A DNA stretch of 64,000 nucleotides from Caldilineaceae bacterium (lineage in GTDB: Bacteria; Chloroflexota; Anaerolineae; Caldilineales; Caldilineaceae), in contig JALHQH010000062.1 of NCBI GenBank assembly GCA_022842065.1, positions 4,667-68,666 on the forward strand, in the 5' to 3' direction. The translations under genes and the position numbers were made by a program. Below, piece by piece: positions 52,201 through 60,792 of the stretch. How positions within the stretch are numbered: position 1 is the first letter of the stretch; the number at the start of each line of letters is the position of its first letter. The notes under the pieces are model-generated. The model was not told where the DNA came from. It made no database searches and saw only the letters and a list, made by a program, of their open reading frames with translations.

Positions 52201-54520
52201 GGTCGATCATAACTTGGAAGGTGCGCACCGCACGCTCATCCGGGTTGAGGACGGGCAGTTGCCAGGTGACGCTGCCGCCAACTTCGCTGCCGCCATCGCT
52301 GGCCGATCCTGCCACATAGCTGGTGTGCGCCGGGATCGGGTCACTCAGCACCAGGCCGGTCAAGGGTTGCGCCGTGTAGTTGTTGGCGACCAATTCATAG
52401 GTGAGCACCTTGCCGGCTTCGGCCGGATCCGGCGCGCCGTGTTTGGTTAAGCTTAGATCATCGCGACAGACGGTTGGCAGATCAAAGGCCGCCACCCCAT
52501 CGAAGGTGTTATCGGAACGGCCTTGTTGCGCGCTCCAGCCCAGCCCACGTTTGGCAAAGGTCTGCCAGATGGTGCACTGGTTGGCACCGTTGTTGTTCAC
52601 CTGGTCAGCAAGCAAGATGGCATCACGGGCGTCCACAAAGCCTGGCTCACAGGGCACAAACTTCATCCCATCCATCACGAGGCGCAGCGCCAGGTTATTG
52701 CCGCCGGTGCCAGTGTAGAAGTTGGGATCAAAGCCATGCTGCGCGATCAAGTTCCACTGTAGGTCCCAGAGCATCGTGGCCCAGATTTGGCCGACTATAT
52801 AGATATCACTAGTCGTTTTGAGATCCTGGTAGGTGAATGGATCGATACTCATGTCTGTACTGTAAAGGTAACGCCGGACGCCAGGCCCATCCAGCGGTTG
52901 TCCCAGTGGATAGGTCATGAAACTGCGCGCTTTTGCACCGGTGTCACTGGCTTTTGTCGTCAGCGCCAACGTAAACCAGTCGCTCCAGCCTTCGCCCATC
53001 TGTTCAGCGTTATAGAGGCAATAGATATTGCTGGGGCCACCGACCAACCGGGTCGAGATGCCGTGGGCGTATTCATGGATGACGATGCCGTTGTCCAGCG
53101 CGCTGTCACGATTGGGGGTCGTCAAATCAAAGACGAAGGTTCCCAAGCGCGGCGGCACGCCATCGGGGGCGGTCATAAAGTAGGCATTGTTGCGCACCCC
53201 AAAGTCATAGGCGTCTTGGGCGTCGGCTTGTATCGCGTCAGCGCCCAGACCGCCACGGCCATAGCTGTTCTCTTGAAAGTTGCCGCTCACTTCGTCAAAG
53301 CCATAGCGATAGGCAATGTCGTGCAGGACGTTGTTCCAGTAGAAGAGGTTGATAATGGCGACGGCCGGATTGTTGCCGTCGATTGGGTTACTAGTCGCGT
53401 CAAAGGGATAATTGAAGTTGAACTTCTTTGGCTGCTTCCCCGTGGGCCGGAAACCGTCGGCATTGTCATCGTTGCGGTCTTCTTGGGCGGCAACATTGTT
53501 GCCGCGTGTATCGGTGAATTCGTGACCGGGCTGGCCGTCAATATCATGCCAACCATAGGGTGACGCCAGCGCATCGGCCGGATTGTTCACCACTGTTTGC
53601 GAGTTGGGTAAGCCGGTGCCATCATTGGGATGTTCCAACGGCAACGGGAAGACGCGGTAAGTCGGGGGGGTGAGTGGGGAAGGCGGCTGTTTGACCTCTG
53701 CCGCGGTCGTAGTCGTAGTCGTAGTCGGTTGCGCCTGTTTGGTGAGGGTCTGCCAGGTCGGTAACCAGCGATCAGAGAGGATTAAATCATCCTTGGCCAA
53801 GATTTTGCCACTGATCGCATCGACGCGCAGATGCCACCGGTGTTGCTGGGCCGGCGGCTCAATGATCAGCGCCCAGACCAACCGTAGCTTACCATCAGCT
53901 TGGCGTTGGTAGAGGAGTTTGGCGGGGATCTCAGTCTTGGAAATGCCGGCAGTGCTGAGCGCGACTTCACGGGCCGGGCCATTCCGATCTTTCAGGATCG
54001 TCACGGGTGCCGTCAGCGGTAAGTTCAACTGCTGGGCCGCATATGCCACGGCGGCCGTGGCGTTAAAAGCGGGGGTCACTGTGTTAACCGCTTGGGCCAG
54101 CTTAGGCACGAAGCGATTGCCCAGATTAATCACTTCGCCCTGGCGGCTGATATTGAGATTGATCAGGCCATTGAGCACTGCAATCCCCTGATAACGTTGC
54201 TGCAGGTAAAGATGGGTGACCCCATTCTGCTGGGTGACGTAGCGATCGATGACAGTGATGTCAGCCAGATCAGCCGCATCTAAACCGAGCCTTGTGGTCT
54301 GCTGCTGGAGATAATTTAGGGCAATCTCCACCGCGTCGCCACTGGTGGGGCCAGTCAAGAACCCATTTGCCCCTTGGCCAAGCGGTGGGGCAGGTTGGGC
54401 CGTGGCCGTTTCAGCAGCAACGTCCGCTCCCATTGCCCACAAATGGTGCAGGGTGGCTTGCCCAAAGCTGATCAACAAGAGAAATAAGCCAATCAAGAGC
54501 AATACAAATTGCCTTCGCAT
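49292..54520 (-). CDS. Secreted fungalysin-type (M36) metalloprotease with dockerin-like modules
   Basis: The 1742-residue protein has a signal peptide, an FTP/PepSY-like propeptide (about 60-250) and an M36 catalytic domain with HEYAHG (residues 482-487) and the downstream GEGWSDWF glutamate. A DUF11-like repeat follows (LTKHGAPDPAEAGKVLTYEL), then a MAM/immune-inhibitor-like domain (WHLQADTDPCGNSASPTHSW), a GATase-like beta/alpha domain, and cohesin-like and dockerin-like parts (GDCNQDGVVNAADGISC; CDANLDQQIDAGDILC). It ends TYLPWVER. It is an extracellular zinc protease. Dockerin- and cohesin-like parts in one chain suggest binding to partners or self-assembly, which is inference. GGGGAGGCCTT precedes the ATG. 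Confidence 0.88.
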   Translation of the reverse strand: MRRQFVLLLIGLFLLLISFGQATLHHLWAMGADVAAETATAQPAPPLGQGANGFLTGPTSGDAVEIALNYLQQQTTRLGLDAADLADITVIDRYVTQQNGVTHLYLQQRYQGIAVLNGLINLNISRQGEVINLGNRFVPKLAQAVNTVTPAFNATAAVAYAAQQLNLPLTAPVTILKDRNGPAREVALSTAGISKTEIPAKLLYQRQADGKLRLVWALIIEPPAQQHRWHLRVDAISGKILAKDDLILSDRWLPTWQTLTKQAQPTTTTTTTAAEVKQPPSPLTPPTYRVFPLPLEHPNDGTGLPNSQTVVNNPADALASPYGWHDIDGQPGHEFTDTRGNNVAAQEDRNDDNADGFRPTGKQPKKFNFNYPFDATSNPIDGNNPAVAIINLFYWNNVLHDIAYRYGFDEVSGNFQENSYGRGGLGADAIQADAQDAYDFGVRNNAYFMTAPDGVPPRLGTFVFDLTTPNRDSALDNGIVIHEYAHGISTRLVGGPSNIYCLYNAEQMGEGWSDWFTLALTTKASDTGAKARSFMTYPLGQPLDGPGVRRYLYSTDMSIDPFTYQDLKTTSDIYIVGQIWATMLWDLQWNLIAQHGFDPNFYTGTGGNNLALRLVMDGMKFVPCEPGFVDARDAILLADQVNNNGANQCTIWQTFAKRGLGWSAQQGRSDNTFDGVAAFDLPTVCRDDLSLTKHGAPDPAEAGKVLTYELVANNYTAQPLTGLVLSDPIPAHTSYVAGSASDGGSEVGGSVTWQLPVLNPDERAVRTFQVMIDRAYPDPVALFLDDMENGGTNWAATGLWHLQADTDPCGNSASPTHSWYYGQAPDCLYTDNSSGELTTVNPITLPDGKVTLKFMSWEVYESCCDRVEALVATDGVNFSRVWSASQSSNQWHEVTADLSAYAGQRIWLRFAFHADGSATARGWYLDDVQLIVTQAVMNSATLTSNEGLSTTATSQNQVIKTPEIDVTPLVIEATLNVGAKVVHTLTITNSGTAPLRFALTELAQQTTALTAAALTASDAPTTTLPQAMAGQPTTPTAVSYAGDRLNAQTTAVTVPKRAGLTGSRMIDTQGNPNVLLLATADVLQIQAILATYTDLGQIDIYDARLDTPTPAQLAAYDTIIVIANNAFASPTDVGNRLAAYVDDGGTVIQTVATFYDASGNGWGLQGRWVSEGYSPLIGSGDWFTFAALGDFNATHPIMQGVDQASDYFRQVMELAPDAELVAAWSDDEFVATKGRVVALNTFLADGFSWTGDVDLVVHNSIIWLQTQVGIDAAWLSATPVTGTVAVEGVQTIAVTIDAGAPEIVDGEYRAILRVRSNDRDESSLDIPVTLHAIAPALSIGRAQSYFGRPVQLPINFRSNGLAIAATAFSIDFDEQCLHFDPADADNNGIPDAITLTTPPGFELVAHADLSDVNSELDLFIGDLTPPLTALPDGALLTLDFTASCQPQPTPLVIRVGFSTALPASLSDLNGVARPVRLVEGAVEIQTGLPGDCNQDGVVNAADGISCVLELFDGDGTFWLDAPGGTFAGSPQGCDANLDQQIDAGDILCTVLTIFQGQGACHRSDNIASSTSATPATLTIPDDLCVQPGNQVTVPVNFMANGNATAAAVFAITFDPTYLQLDPTDRDGNGIPDAISLPLPEGVAASVMVVDNQRIQIALADFSLPFITLPDGPLANITFTVQVPPAGQADTSLITFAGDLPASVGTHRGQSAAVTTNDGSVHFGLGRAAEELTDKTYLPWVER

Positions 54521-54691
54521 AAGGCCTCCCCTCAGATGGAATAATGGCGCAATTCAGTTGTTTCGGTTGTGGTAAAGGTCTGTCATGGGAGAATCGTCAC
54601 TCCGTGACTAAATGCGCGCGGCGGGCCTGTTCATATCCATCGGCCATCAGTTTTGAAACAGCAAAATGTAGGCAGCAGCTAAGCTAGCCAA

Positions 54692-54996
54692 CAAGCAGAA
54701 AATAGCCAGGATTAGCGCTGGGTTGCTGGTGTGTAAACGGGTTTCGTCGTGAAAAAATGACAGCCTCCTTCGGCTAGGTTGGCAACCATCCGCGCGACCA
54801 AGGCCGCGCGCCAGCCAAGCTTTACGAATAAACGCCCGTGCGTTGATCGGTCCAACGCAACGGTACGCAGGAGGACTGTGTGCGCGTGCACACAGGGGAG
54901 GAGCGTAAAGTGGTTAACTGTTTGTAAGTATACAATATAATGGATGGTTCAGAACCACCCAGGTGGTCGAACAACTTCCTAGTCAGCTGGATAGTG
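54692..54996. repeat. Intergenic module, copy C (of three), upstream of the M36 gene
   Basis: About 305 bp matching copy B, ending before the hairpin. It has AGTATACAATATAATGG near 54927-54943, with TTAACT 16 bp before the TATAAT on the plus strand. Its position upstream of the intact M36 gene matches that of copy B upstream of the M36 N-terminal remnant. Confidence 0.85.
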
Positions 54997-55263
54997 TGGT
55001 ACTTTGGATAGTGTAGCACTGGGGCTAGCAACCTGATCCCATTACCTGGCTGCCTGTGCGGCCACTGCTAACGCCACCGTCGTCACTGCCGGCAATGCTA
55101 TCGTCTGCTGATCGGCGAGTAGCGCCCCGGCGCAGCTGTCGTGGCGCAGTGGGTGAGTGGGTCGTGTTGATTGGGGGTCGCTGAAGTTGTTAGTTTGTGA
55201 TACACTTTTTGTAAAACTGTGCGCGCAACTAACAACCGCAATCACCCCCTTGCCCAGAACGAA
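54997..55263. other. Short gap before the FNT gene
   Basis: No clear coding signal. In-frame GTG 55219 could extend the FNT protein by 15 residues. Confidence 0.4.
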
Positions 55264-56127
55264 ATGAAGCCAATGCTGAACAACGAAATTCATATCGATG
55301 CGCTCCTGCCCGTCGAAATGGCCCAGCGCGCCGAGCAGATCGGCGTGCGTAAGGCCGCGCTGGCGCCGTTGAATCTCTTTGCGCTGGCGCTGCTGGCCGG
55401 CGCGTTTGTCGCTTTGGGGGCCATCTTCTCCACAACCGTGGCGGCCGGCACCAGCGCCGTATTACCCTATGGCCTAACCCGGTTGCTGATTGGGCTCAGC
55501 TTCTGTCTGGGCCTCATTTTGATCATTGTGGGCGGGGCCGAACTCTTTACCGGCAATACGTTGATCGTCATGGCCTGGGCCAGCGGCAAGGTCTCAACCA
55601 CGGCGCTGTTGCGCAATTGGCTGATCGTCTATGTGGGCAACTTTGTCGGCGCGTTGGGGACGGCGATCTTGCTGCTTGTCAGCAAACAGTACACCTTTGG
55701 CGCGGGCAGCGTGGGGATCACGGCCTTAGCGATTGCCAACAGCAAACTCCACTTTGGTTTTCTGCAGGCAATCGCGTTGGGGGCTTTGTGCAATGCCCTT
55801 GTTTGCCTGGCGGTCTGGCTCACCTTTAGCGCGCGCCGCACCACCGACAAGATTATGGCCATCATCTTTCCGATCACCGCCTTTGTCACCGCCGGTTTTG
55901 AGCATAGTATTGCCAACATGTATTTCATCCCGCTGGCCCTGCTCATCAAAACGTTTGACCCTGTTTTTGCCGCGGCAAGCGGTCTGGATTTGACTGCCTT
56001 GACTTGGCAAGCCTTTCTAGTAAAAAATTTGTTGCCGGTCACGGTTGGCAATATGGGCGGCGGCGTTGTGCTGGTGGCTGCCGTCTATTGGCTAGTCTTT
56101 TTGCAGCACCGCCCGTCCGCCACATAA
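55264..56127 (+). CDS. Formate/nitrite transporter (FNT) family channel
   Basis: The 287-residue membrane protein has six transmembrane segments and FNT hallmarks: FALALLAGAFVALGAIFSTT, VGGAELFTGNTL, a central NWLIVYVGNFVGALG, LGALCNALVCLAVWL and FEHSIANMYFIPLA, then NLLPVTVGNMGGG. Family members pass formate, nitrite or hydrosulfide through a pentameric pore. ATG 55264 begins MKPMLNNEIHIDALLPVEMA, which fits the family; GTG 55219 is the alternative. No dehydrogenase or nitrite reductase is nearby. Confidence 0.9.
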   Translation: MKPMLNNEIHIDALLPVEMAQRAEQIGVRKAALAPLNLFALALLAGAFVALGAIFSTTVAAGTSAVLPYGLTRLLIGLSFCLGLILIIVGGAELFTGNTLIVMAWASGKVSTTALLRNWLIVYVGNFVGALGTAILLLVSKQYTFGAGSVGITALAIANSKLHFGFLQAIALGALCNALVCLAVWLTFSARRTTDKIMAIIFPITAFVTAGFEHSIANMYFIPLALLIKTFDPVFAAASGLDLTALTWQAFLVKNLLPVTVGNMGGGVVLVAAVYWLVFLQHRPSAT

Positions 56128-56169
56128 TAGAGGTTATCCCGATTTGATTTATAGACCGATGACAAGCGT

Positions 56170-56649
56170 TTACATCGGGTGGGTTACGGGGTTATGCACC
56201 TCGATGCGGTTATGCAACGTACGTGCCCAATGGGCTGCGCGTTGGATCTCGCCTGCCTCTAACGGCCCCGCCCGCCCTTTCACAAAGAAACTTTCCGGGG
56301 CCGTGAGCAAGACTGCGCCCAACTTGCGCATGGGGCGGACCATGACCTGCGCGGCCGAACCAGTGATGAAGCGTGGCAGGTGAAAGCGTGTATCAAAACA
56401 CGCGACATCCAGCCCACACAACGCCTGCGGTGTCATCGTGTTGAGAAAAGCCAGCATGGCAGAGGGCGGACGCCAGCCCTGGGTGGGGCAACCGAGCACC
56501 AGCAGATCGACATCTTGTAGCTTACTCATCGTAACCTTGTTTACTGGTGTGGCATCGGCTAGGCCAAACTCACGTAAGGTTTGGGCGATCGCCTCGGCAA
56601 GCTGTTGCGTATTCCCATATTGGGAGTCGTATACGACCAACGTATTCAT
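56170..56649 (-). CDS. Flavodoxin-like protein
   Basis: The 159-residue protein starts MNTLVVYDSQYGNTQQLAEA, the phosphate-binding loop of flavodoxins (FMN-binding). LLVLGCPTQGWRPPSA and CFDTRFHLP follow. It lies 13 bp downstream of the SLC13-type gene on the minus strand, so the two are probably co-transcribed. Flavodoxins carry electrons; some family members are signalling or quinone reductase proteins. The longer frame to 56790 reads into the neighbour and is rejected. Confidence 0.85.
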   Translation of the reverse strand: MNTLVVYDSQYGNTQQLAEAIAQTLREFGLADATPVNKVTMSKLQDVDLLVLGCPTQGWRPPSAMLAFLNTMTPQALCGLDVACFDTRFHLPRFITGSAAQVMVRPMRKLGAVLLTAPESFFVKGRAGPLEAGEIQRAAHWARTLHNRIEVHNPVTHPM

Positions 56650-56662
56650 AAGTTTTCCCCTG

Positions 56663-58441
56663 TTACAGGCTGACAAAGCCCAAGAGCCACCAGATCCAAA
56701 CGGCGGCAAAACTGAGTAGCAGCACGCCCAGCAAGTCGACCACAATGCCGCGCCGGAAGATCTCGCTGGTGCGGAAATAGCCGGTGGCATAGGCCATCAT
56801 CGTGGGTGGTGTGCCGACCACTAAGGCAAAATCGATTGAGGAACCAATCGCCACCACGGCGACCAGCAGGCGCGGATCCAAGCCAAGTAGTTGCGCCAGG
56901 GGAATCGCTAACGGGATTAGCATCGCCGCGCACGCGGTGTTCGAAATAAACGCGCCAATCAGCAGGGTAAGGCTGGCCACCAGGAAAATGACCAGTAACG
57001 TGGGCAACGTGTTCAACCCGACTAGTTGCAGCGCGATCCAATCGGAAACCCCGCTGCTGACCAAGAGTGTACCAATCGCCAGGCCGCCGCCAAAGGTGAG
57101 CAGGGCATTCCAATTGATGCGGTTTAGATCATCTTCTTGCACAATCCGTAGGAGGAAGAGACAAATCGCCCCGCCCAGCGCCACAATCGCCGTGTCGATG
57201 CCATGCCATTCCTCCGTTACCCAGAACAACATCACGCCAGCAAAGATCGCCAAAATCAACTTTTGCGTCGGGCGTAATGGCCCCAACGTCGTGAGTTCCT
57301 GCGCATAGTCGTTATGTTGGATCGTTAACGCTACCCGCTGGGGTCGTAGCCCAAACGAAAGCAGCAGATAAAGCCAGGTGAGGGGCAACATGAGCAGCAC
57401 AAATGGTAAGCCATAGGCAAACCAGTCGACAAAGGCGAGCTGGGTGTCGGTATATTTATTGAGAAAGGTCATGGCGAGCATGTTGGCCGGCGTGCCAATC
57501 GCCGAACCGACGCCGCCCAGGGTCGCTGCGTAGGCAATCGACAGGATCAGGGCTTTGCGAAAACCAGTCGGCTCTTGCTCATCTGGTAACTTGGCCAGGA
57601 TCGCCAGCGCAATCGGCAGCACGATGGCCACGCTGGCCGTGTTCGACATCCACATCGAGAGAAAGGCGGTCAAGCCCATCATCGTCAACATCAGATAGGC
57701 GGGCTGTACACTCGCCCGTTGCAGAATTTGGAGCGCCACCCAGCGGTCAACGCCCGTGCGCCGCATGCCCTCGGCCATGAGAAAACCGGCAAGAAAGAGC
57801 ATAATGATCGGATCAGCAAAGGTGGTAAAGACGGCACCGGCCTCCGCCACCCCAGCCACCACGGCGACCAACGGGATCAGCAGCGCTGTCGCCGCCAGCG
57901 GGATCAGTTCGGTGAGCCAGAGTCCAGCCACCGCAAAGAGCAGGGCGAGCACGATCTTGGCTTTGATCGGCATGCGCATGGTAAAGAGCAACCAGGTCGC
58001 GCCATCCGCCTCTATGACCGCAGTGGGGGGTAGTGCTTGCCGGTAACTGTCACCAACGATGGTGGAGGTGACAGCACTGAGGTCGAGCGCGAGGGGGCTG
58101 CCGGCCTCGTCAACCGCGCGTACGCGATAAAGAATGCGTTGGCCAATTTGCTGCTGATAACTTTCGTTGCCGGCGACAAAAAGCGTAAGATCGCCTTGGG
58201 TTGTGGTTTGCGTTGTCGCCGCCCCTGCTTGCGCAGCGACCGTAAAAGGCAAGTCAACCGTAAGCGTTTCACCGCGGATGGTGGCTGTAATCTGGGCGCG
58301 GTATGAACCTATTGCCAGGGTGGCTGGGGCGATTTGGTAGCCGATCAGAGCCAGCAGGATCACCAGCAATAGCTGGGCAAGGGGTACCAACCACGGGTGT
58401 GAGACACTCAATAATCGCTCCGTTTTCATGATCTCTACCAT
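56663..58441 (-). CDS. SLC13 (DASS) family anion/dicarboxylate carrier
   Basis: The 592-residue membrane protein has at least eleven hydrophobic segments and the SLC13 hallmarks: LFLAGFLMAEGMRRTGVDRW, MWMSNTASVAIVLPIALAIL (SNT motif) and, in the second half, GAFISNTACAAMLIPLAIPL. An N-terminal extension of about 150 residues with a beta-rich extracytoplasmic domain (VDLPFTVAAQAG) between the first segments is unusual for the family. Members import succinate, citrate or sulfate with Na+. GGAGGG stands 7 nt before ATG 58441. The substrate is not determined. Confidence 0.88.
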   Translation of the reverse strand: MVEIMKTERLLSVSHPWLVPLAQLLLVILLALIGYQIAPATLAIGSYRAQITATIRGETLTVDLPFTVAAQAGAATTQTTTQGDLTLFVAGNESYQQQIGQRILYRVRAVDEAGSPLALDLSAVTSTIVGDSYRQALPPTAVIEADGATWLLFTMRMPIKAKIVLALLFAVAGLWLTELIPLAATALLIPLVAVVAGVAEAGAVFTTFADPIIMLFLAGFLMAEGMRRTGVDRWVALQILQRASVQPAYLMLTMMGLTAFLSMWMSNTASVAIVLPIALAILAKLPDEQEPTGFRKALILSIAYAATLGGVGSAIGTPANMLAMTFLNKYTDTQLAFVDWFAYGLPFVLLMLPLTWLYLLLSFGLRPQRVALTIQHNDYAQELTTLGPLRPTQKLILAIFAGVMLFWVTEEWHGIDTAIVALGGAICLFLLRIVQEDDLNRINWNALLTFGGGLAIGTLLVSSGVSDWIALQLVGLNTLPTLLVIFLVASLTLLIGAFISNTACAAMLIPLAIPLAQLLGLDPRLLVAVVAIGSSIDFALVVGTPPTMMAYATGYFRTSEIFRRGIVVDLLGVLLLSFAAVWIWWLLGFVSL

Positions 58442-58581
58442 ACTTTTACCCTCCACGCGCCAGTGCCGCAATTTTTAACAGTAGCCGCAAAAGGCATGTA
58501 CAACAGCTGAAGTGGTGAGTGGTCAGTGACCACTGTTTACTGACCACTGAAAATCGGTTGTGCTTATCTGTATCTGGTTAT

Positions 58582-58947
58582 TTACCGGGTTGTCCGCAAC
58601 TGCGCCCAGTAGCGCCAATCCAGCAGATAAAGTAGCCCGATCAGCAAGGGCGGGCCGGTGATCAACCAGAGCACCTCGACTGACAAATTACCCCAAGCTA
58701 TGAACAAGTACCAAGCAACAAAGCCAAGAAAGCCCAGCGCCCCCACCCCTGGCCAGCGCCAGGCCAAGGCCAGAGCAAGTAAGAGCGCAAAGGTGGGCAA
58801 CAGGTGCATCAAGAGGGCGATGATCGTCTCACCGATGGTGTAGCCGGCCCCAAAAACATCCAGGGCAAAGAGGCTCAAGAAAAGGGCAAAGAGGATGCCC
58901 AGGATGCGCGGTGTCCAAAGGAGTGAACGTTTTAACAGAGTATTCAT
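58582..58947 (-). CDS. Small four-helix membrane protein (DUF7670-like)
   Basis: The 121-residue protein is hydrophobic with four predicted segments (ILGILFALFLSLFALDVFG, ETIIALLMHLLPTFALLLAL, VGALGFLGFVAWYLFIAWG and VLWLITGPPLLIGLLYLLDW) and a basic end. The pattern is common in short uncharacterised membrane proteins of Chloroflexota and Bacteroidota. GGGAGGATAATC precedes ATG 58947. Confidence 0.7.
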   Translation of the reverse strand: MNTLLKRSLLWTPRILGILFALFLSLFALDVFGAGYTIGETIIALLMHLLPTFALLLALALAWRWPGVGALGFLGFVAWYLFIAWGNLSVEVLWLITGPPLLIGLLYLLDWRYWAQLRTTR

Positions 58948-58964
58948 GATTATCCTCCCAACCA

Positions 58965-59003
58965 AAAGACCCTAGCCGTTGCAGCGGCTAGGGTCTTTAA
59001 TGC
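58965..59003 (-). terminator. Hairpin terminator between two minus-strand genes
   Basis: AAAGACCCTAGCCG (58965-58978) pairs with CGGCTAGGGTCTTT (58985-58998), 14 bp with a 6-nt loop. It can serve either strand; on the minus strand it runs into TTTTGG. Confidence 0.65.
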
Positions 59004-59420
59004 TAGCCAGCGAGGGCGATTGTGAAGCGTACAATGGCGGTGTAAAGTATGACAGCAAGGAGAAGGTTGTGAGGAACCAGGAGCTCTGTCTTCACAGCGA
59101 CCGCCAATGGCGATTATGCTCTAGTTTAGCAGAAGCTGATGCCTGCCTTACTAGCCAACAGCATAGTTGTTCGCCTAGCTTGGCAGTTAGTTTTGTGTTG
59201 TTTGGACTGATGTGAAAATTTCTACCGCGAAGAGCGCTAAGAAAAGCATTCCTTCGCGCTCTTGGCGTGCTTCGCGGTAAAAAATTTTCGTCGTTATTAG
59301 TGCCGCCAAGGCATGTTGCCTGCTATGGAAATGGAATGCGGATTTGGCTGATAAAAGCGGATGAATCTCATAAAAATCCGCGAAAATCCGCCGAATCCGT
59401 AAAATCCGCGTTCGATTTTC
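58999..59420. repeat. Intergenic stretch with inverted repeats, no gene
   Basis: AAATTTCTACCGCGAAGAGCGC (59219-59238) is mirrored by CGCTCTTGGCGTGCTTCGCGG at 59257-59277. A stretch with repeated GCGGATTT/AAATCCGC words follows (59339-59412). A short frame at 58979-59215 has no support. Confidence 0.55.
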
Positions 59421-60605
59421 TTAGGCGCCCCACCACGGTTCACCCGCAGCCCGGTGGGCCTGCAAATACTCCTGATCCAACTCCACCCCTAGCCCTGGCT
59501 TGGTCGAGATCTGCATCTTCCCATCCTTGATCACTAGCGGATTTGGTGTCGCCCACTGGTATTGATCGGCGCGCACTGAGCACTCCATGAGGGGACAGTT
59601 GAAGATCGCCGCCGAAAACTGTTGCGATGCCAGGTTCAGAATCAGCCCGCTGACATTGTGCAGCGAAATCGGGATGCGGTAGAGCGCGGCCAGGTCGGCC
59701 ATGCGTTTGACGCCGGTGATGCCCCCCGAGTTAATCAGGTCGGGCTGCAGTTGGTCAACCGCCTGGTTTTGGAGGAAGGGCAGGGCATTTTCCGCCAGCT
59801 CAATATTTTCGCCGGTCATGATCGGCAGGCGGGTGGCACGACGCAATGCCATCCACGCTTCCGAAAAATCGGGCTGCAGGGGATCTTCGTAAAAGAGTGG
59901 CTGGATTCCTTCCACCGCCGCGGCTACCCGGATCGCGCCGGGTACATCGAGTTCGTTGTGACAGTGGACAATGATATCAATGTCGTCGCCCAAGGCTTCA
60001 CGGGCAAGCATATAGGCGCGGTGGATCTTGCGCGCTTCGTCGGGTCCAATGCTCGGGTGCCACTGTTGCATGGGAATGCCGAGCACCGAGTGGATATCGA
60101 CCTTGAAGGCGGTAAAACCGTGCGGGTCCGCCTTCATTGCCTGCGCACGGTCGTGCCACTCACTTTTGCTCAGGAAGTCACCCGTATTGGGGCAGTGCGA
60201 GTAGAGGCGAATCTCATCACGGAAGTTGCCGCCCAACAACTTGGAAATCGGCTGCCCCAACAACTTGCCGGCCAGATCCCAGAGCGCAATATCGATCCCA
60301 CTCCAGATGCGCACCGTGCGCCCCCGCTGTGGATAGGCGTAGAACATGTTGTGAAAGTGTACGTCAATCGCCAGCGGGTCCTTGCCGATCAGCCCCAGAT
60401 GGGGGAGCCGCGGCCCCTCCAGCGCAGCAATCGCCTCACGTGCAAAAGGGCCGCTGCCATGACATTCGCCATAGCCGGCAACACCGGCATCGGTCTCGAC
60501 CTTGATGAGGGTGCGCCCGTCCTGCAACTGCATGGCTTTGATCGCCGTGATTTTGACTTGGCTGGCTGACCTGGTTAAAGTGGTACTGGTTTGTTCAGTG
60601 GTCAT
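59421..60605 (-). CDS. Enolase-superfamily sugar-acid dehydratase (mandelate racemase group)
   Basis: The 394-residue protein has the N-terminal capping domain (LIKVETDAGVAGYGECHG) and the barrel with IWSGIDIALWDLAGKLLGQPISKLLGG. Metal ligands are expected in IIVHCHNELD, YEDPLQPD and TGENIELAEN; a further His is in ISLHNVSG. This resembles galactonate/gluconate/mannonate-type dehydratases, which form 2-keto-3-deoxy acids. It starts at ATG 60605, one codon after an in-frame upstream ATA. An FGGY kinase and a SelA-like enzyme follow on the same strand upstream, in line with a sugar-acid pathway. The exact acid is unknown. Confidence 0.83.
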   Translation of the reverse strand: MTTEQTSTTLTRSASQVKITAIKAMQLQDGRTLIKVETDAGVAGYGECHGSGPFAREAIAALEGPRLPHLGLIGKDPLAIDVHFHNMFYAYPQRGRTVRIWSGIDIALWDLAGKLLGQPISKLLGGNFRDEIRLYSHCPNTGDFLSKSEWHDRAQAMKADPHGFTAFKVDIHSVLGIPMQQWHPSIGPDEARKIHRAYMLAREALGDDIDIIVHCHNELDVPGAIRVAAAVEGIQPLFYEDPLQPDFSEAWMALRRATRLPIMTGENIELAENALPFLQNQAVDQLQPDLINSGGITGVKRMADLAALYRIPISLHNVSGLILNLASQQFSAAIFNCPLMECSVRADQYQWATPNPLVIKDGKMQISTKPGLGVELDQEYLQAHRAAGEPWWGA

Positions 60606-60792
60606 TATCAATTTTCTCTCTTGGCTATGGACGAAAAATGTTACAGGCTTATCATCTTATCGCAGCGTAGCAGAGCAGCAAAGCGGCGCAGAGTTTCCAC
60701 CCTGCCCGCTGATTCCCTCTGCGCTGCTCTGCTGCTTTGCGTCTTTGCGGTAAGTTTTTATGTTGCTGATCATTACATAAATTGACCATTTT

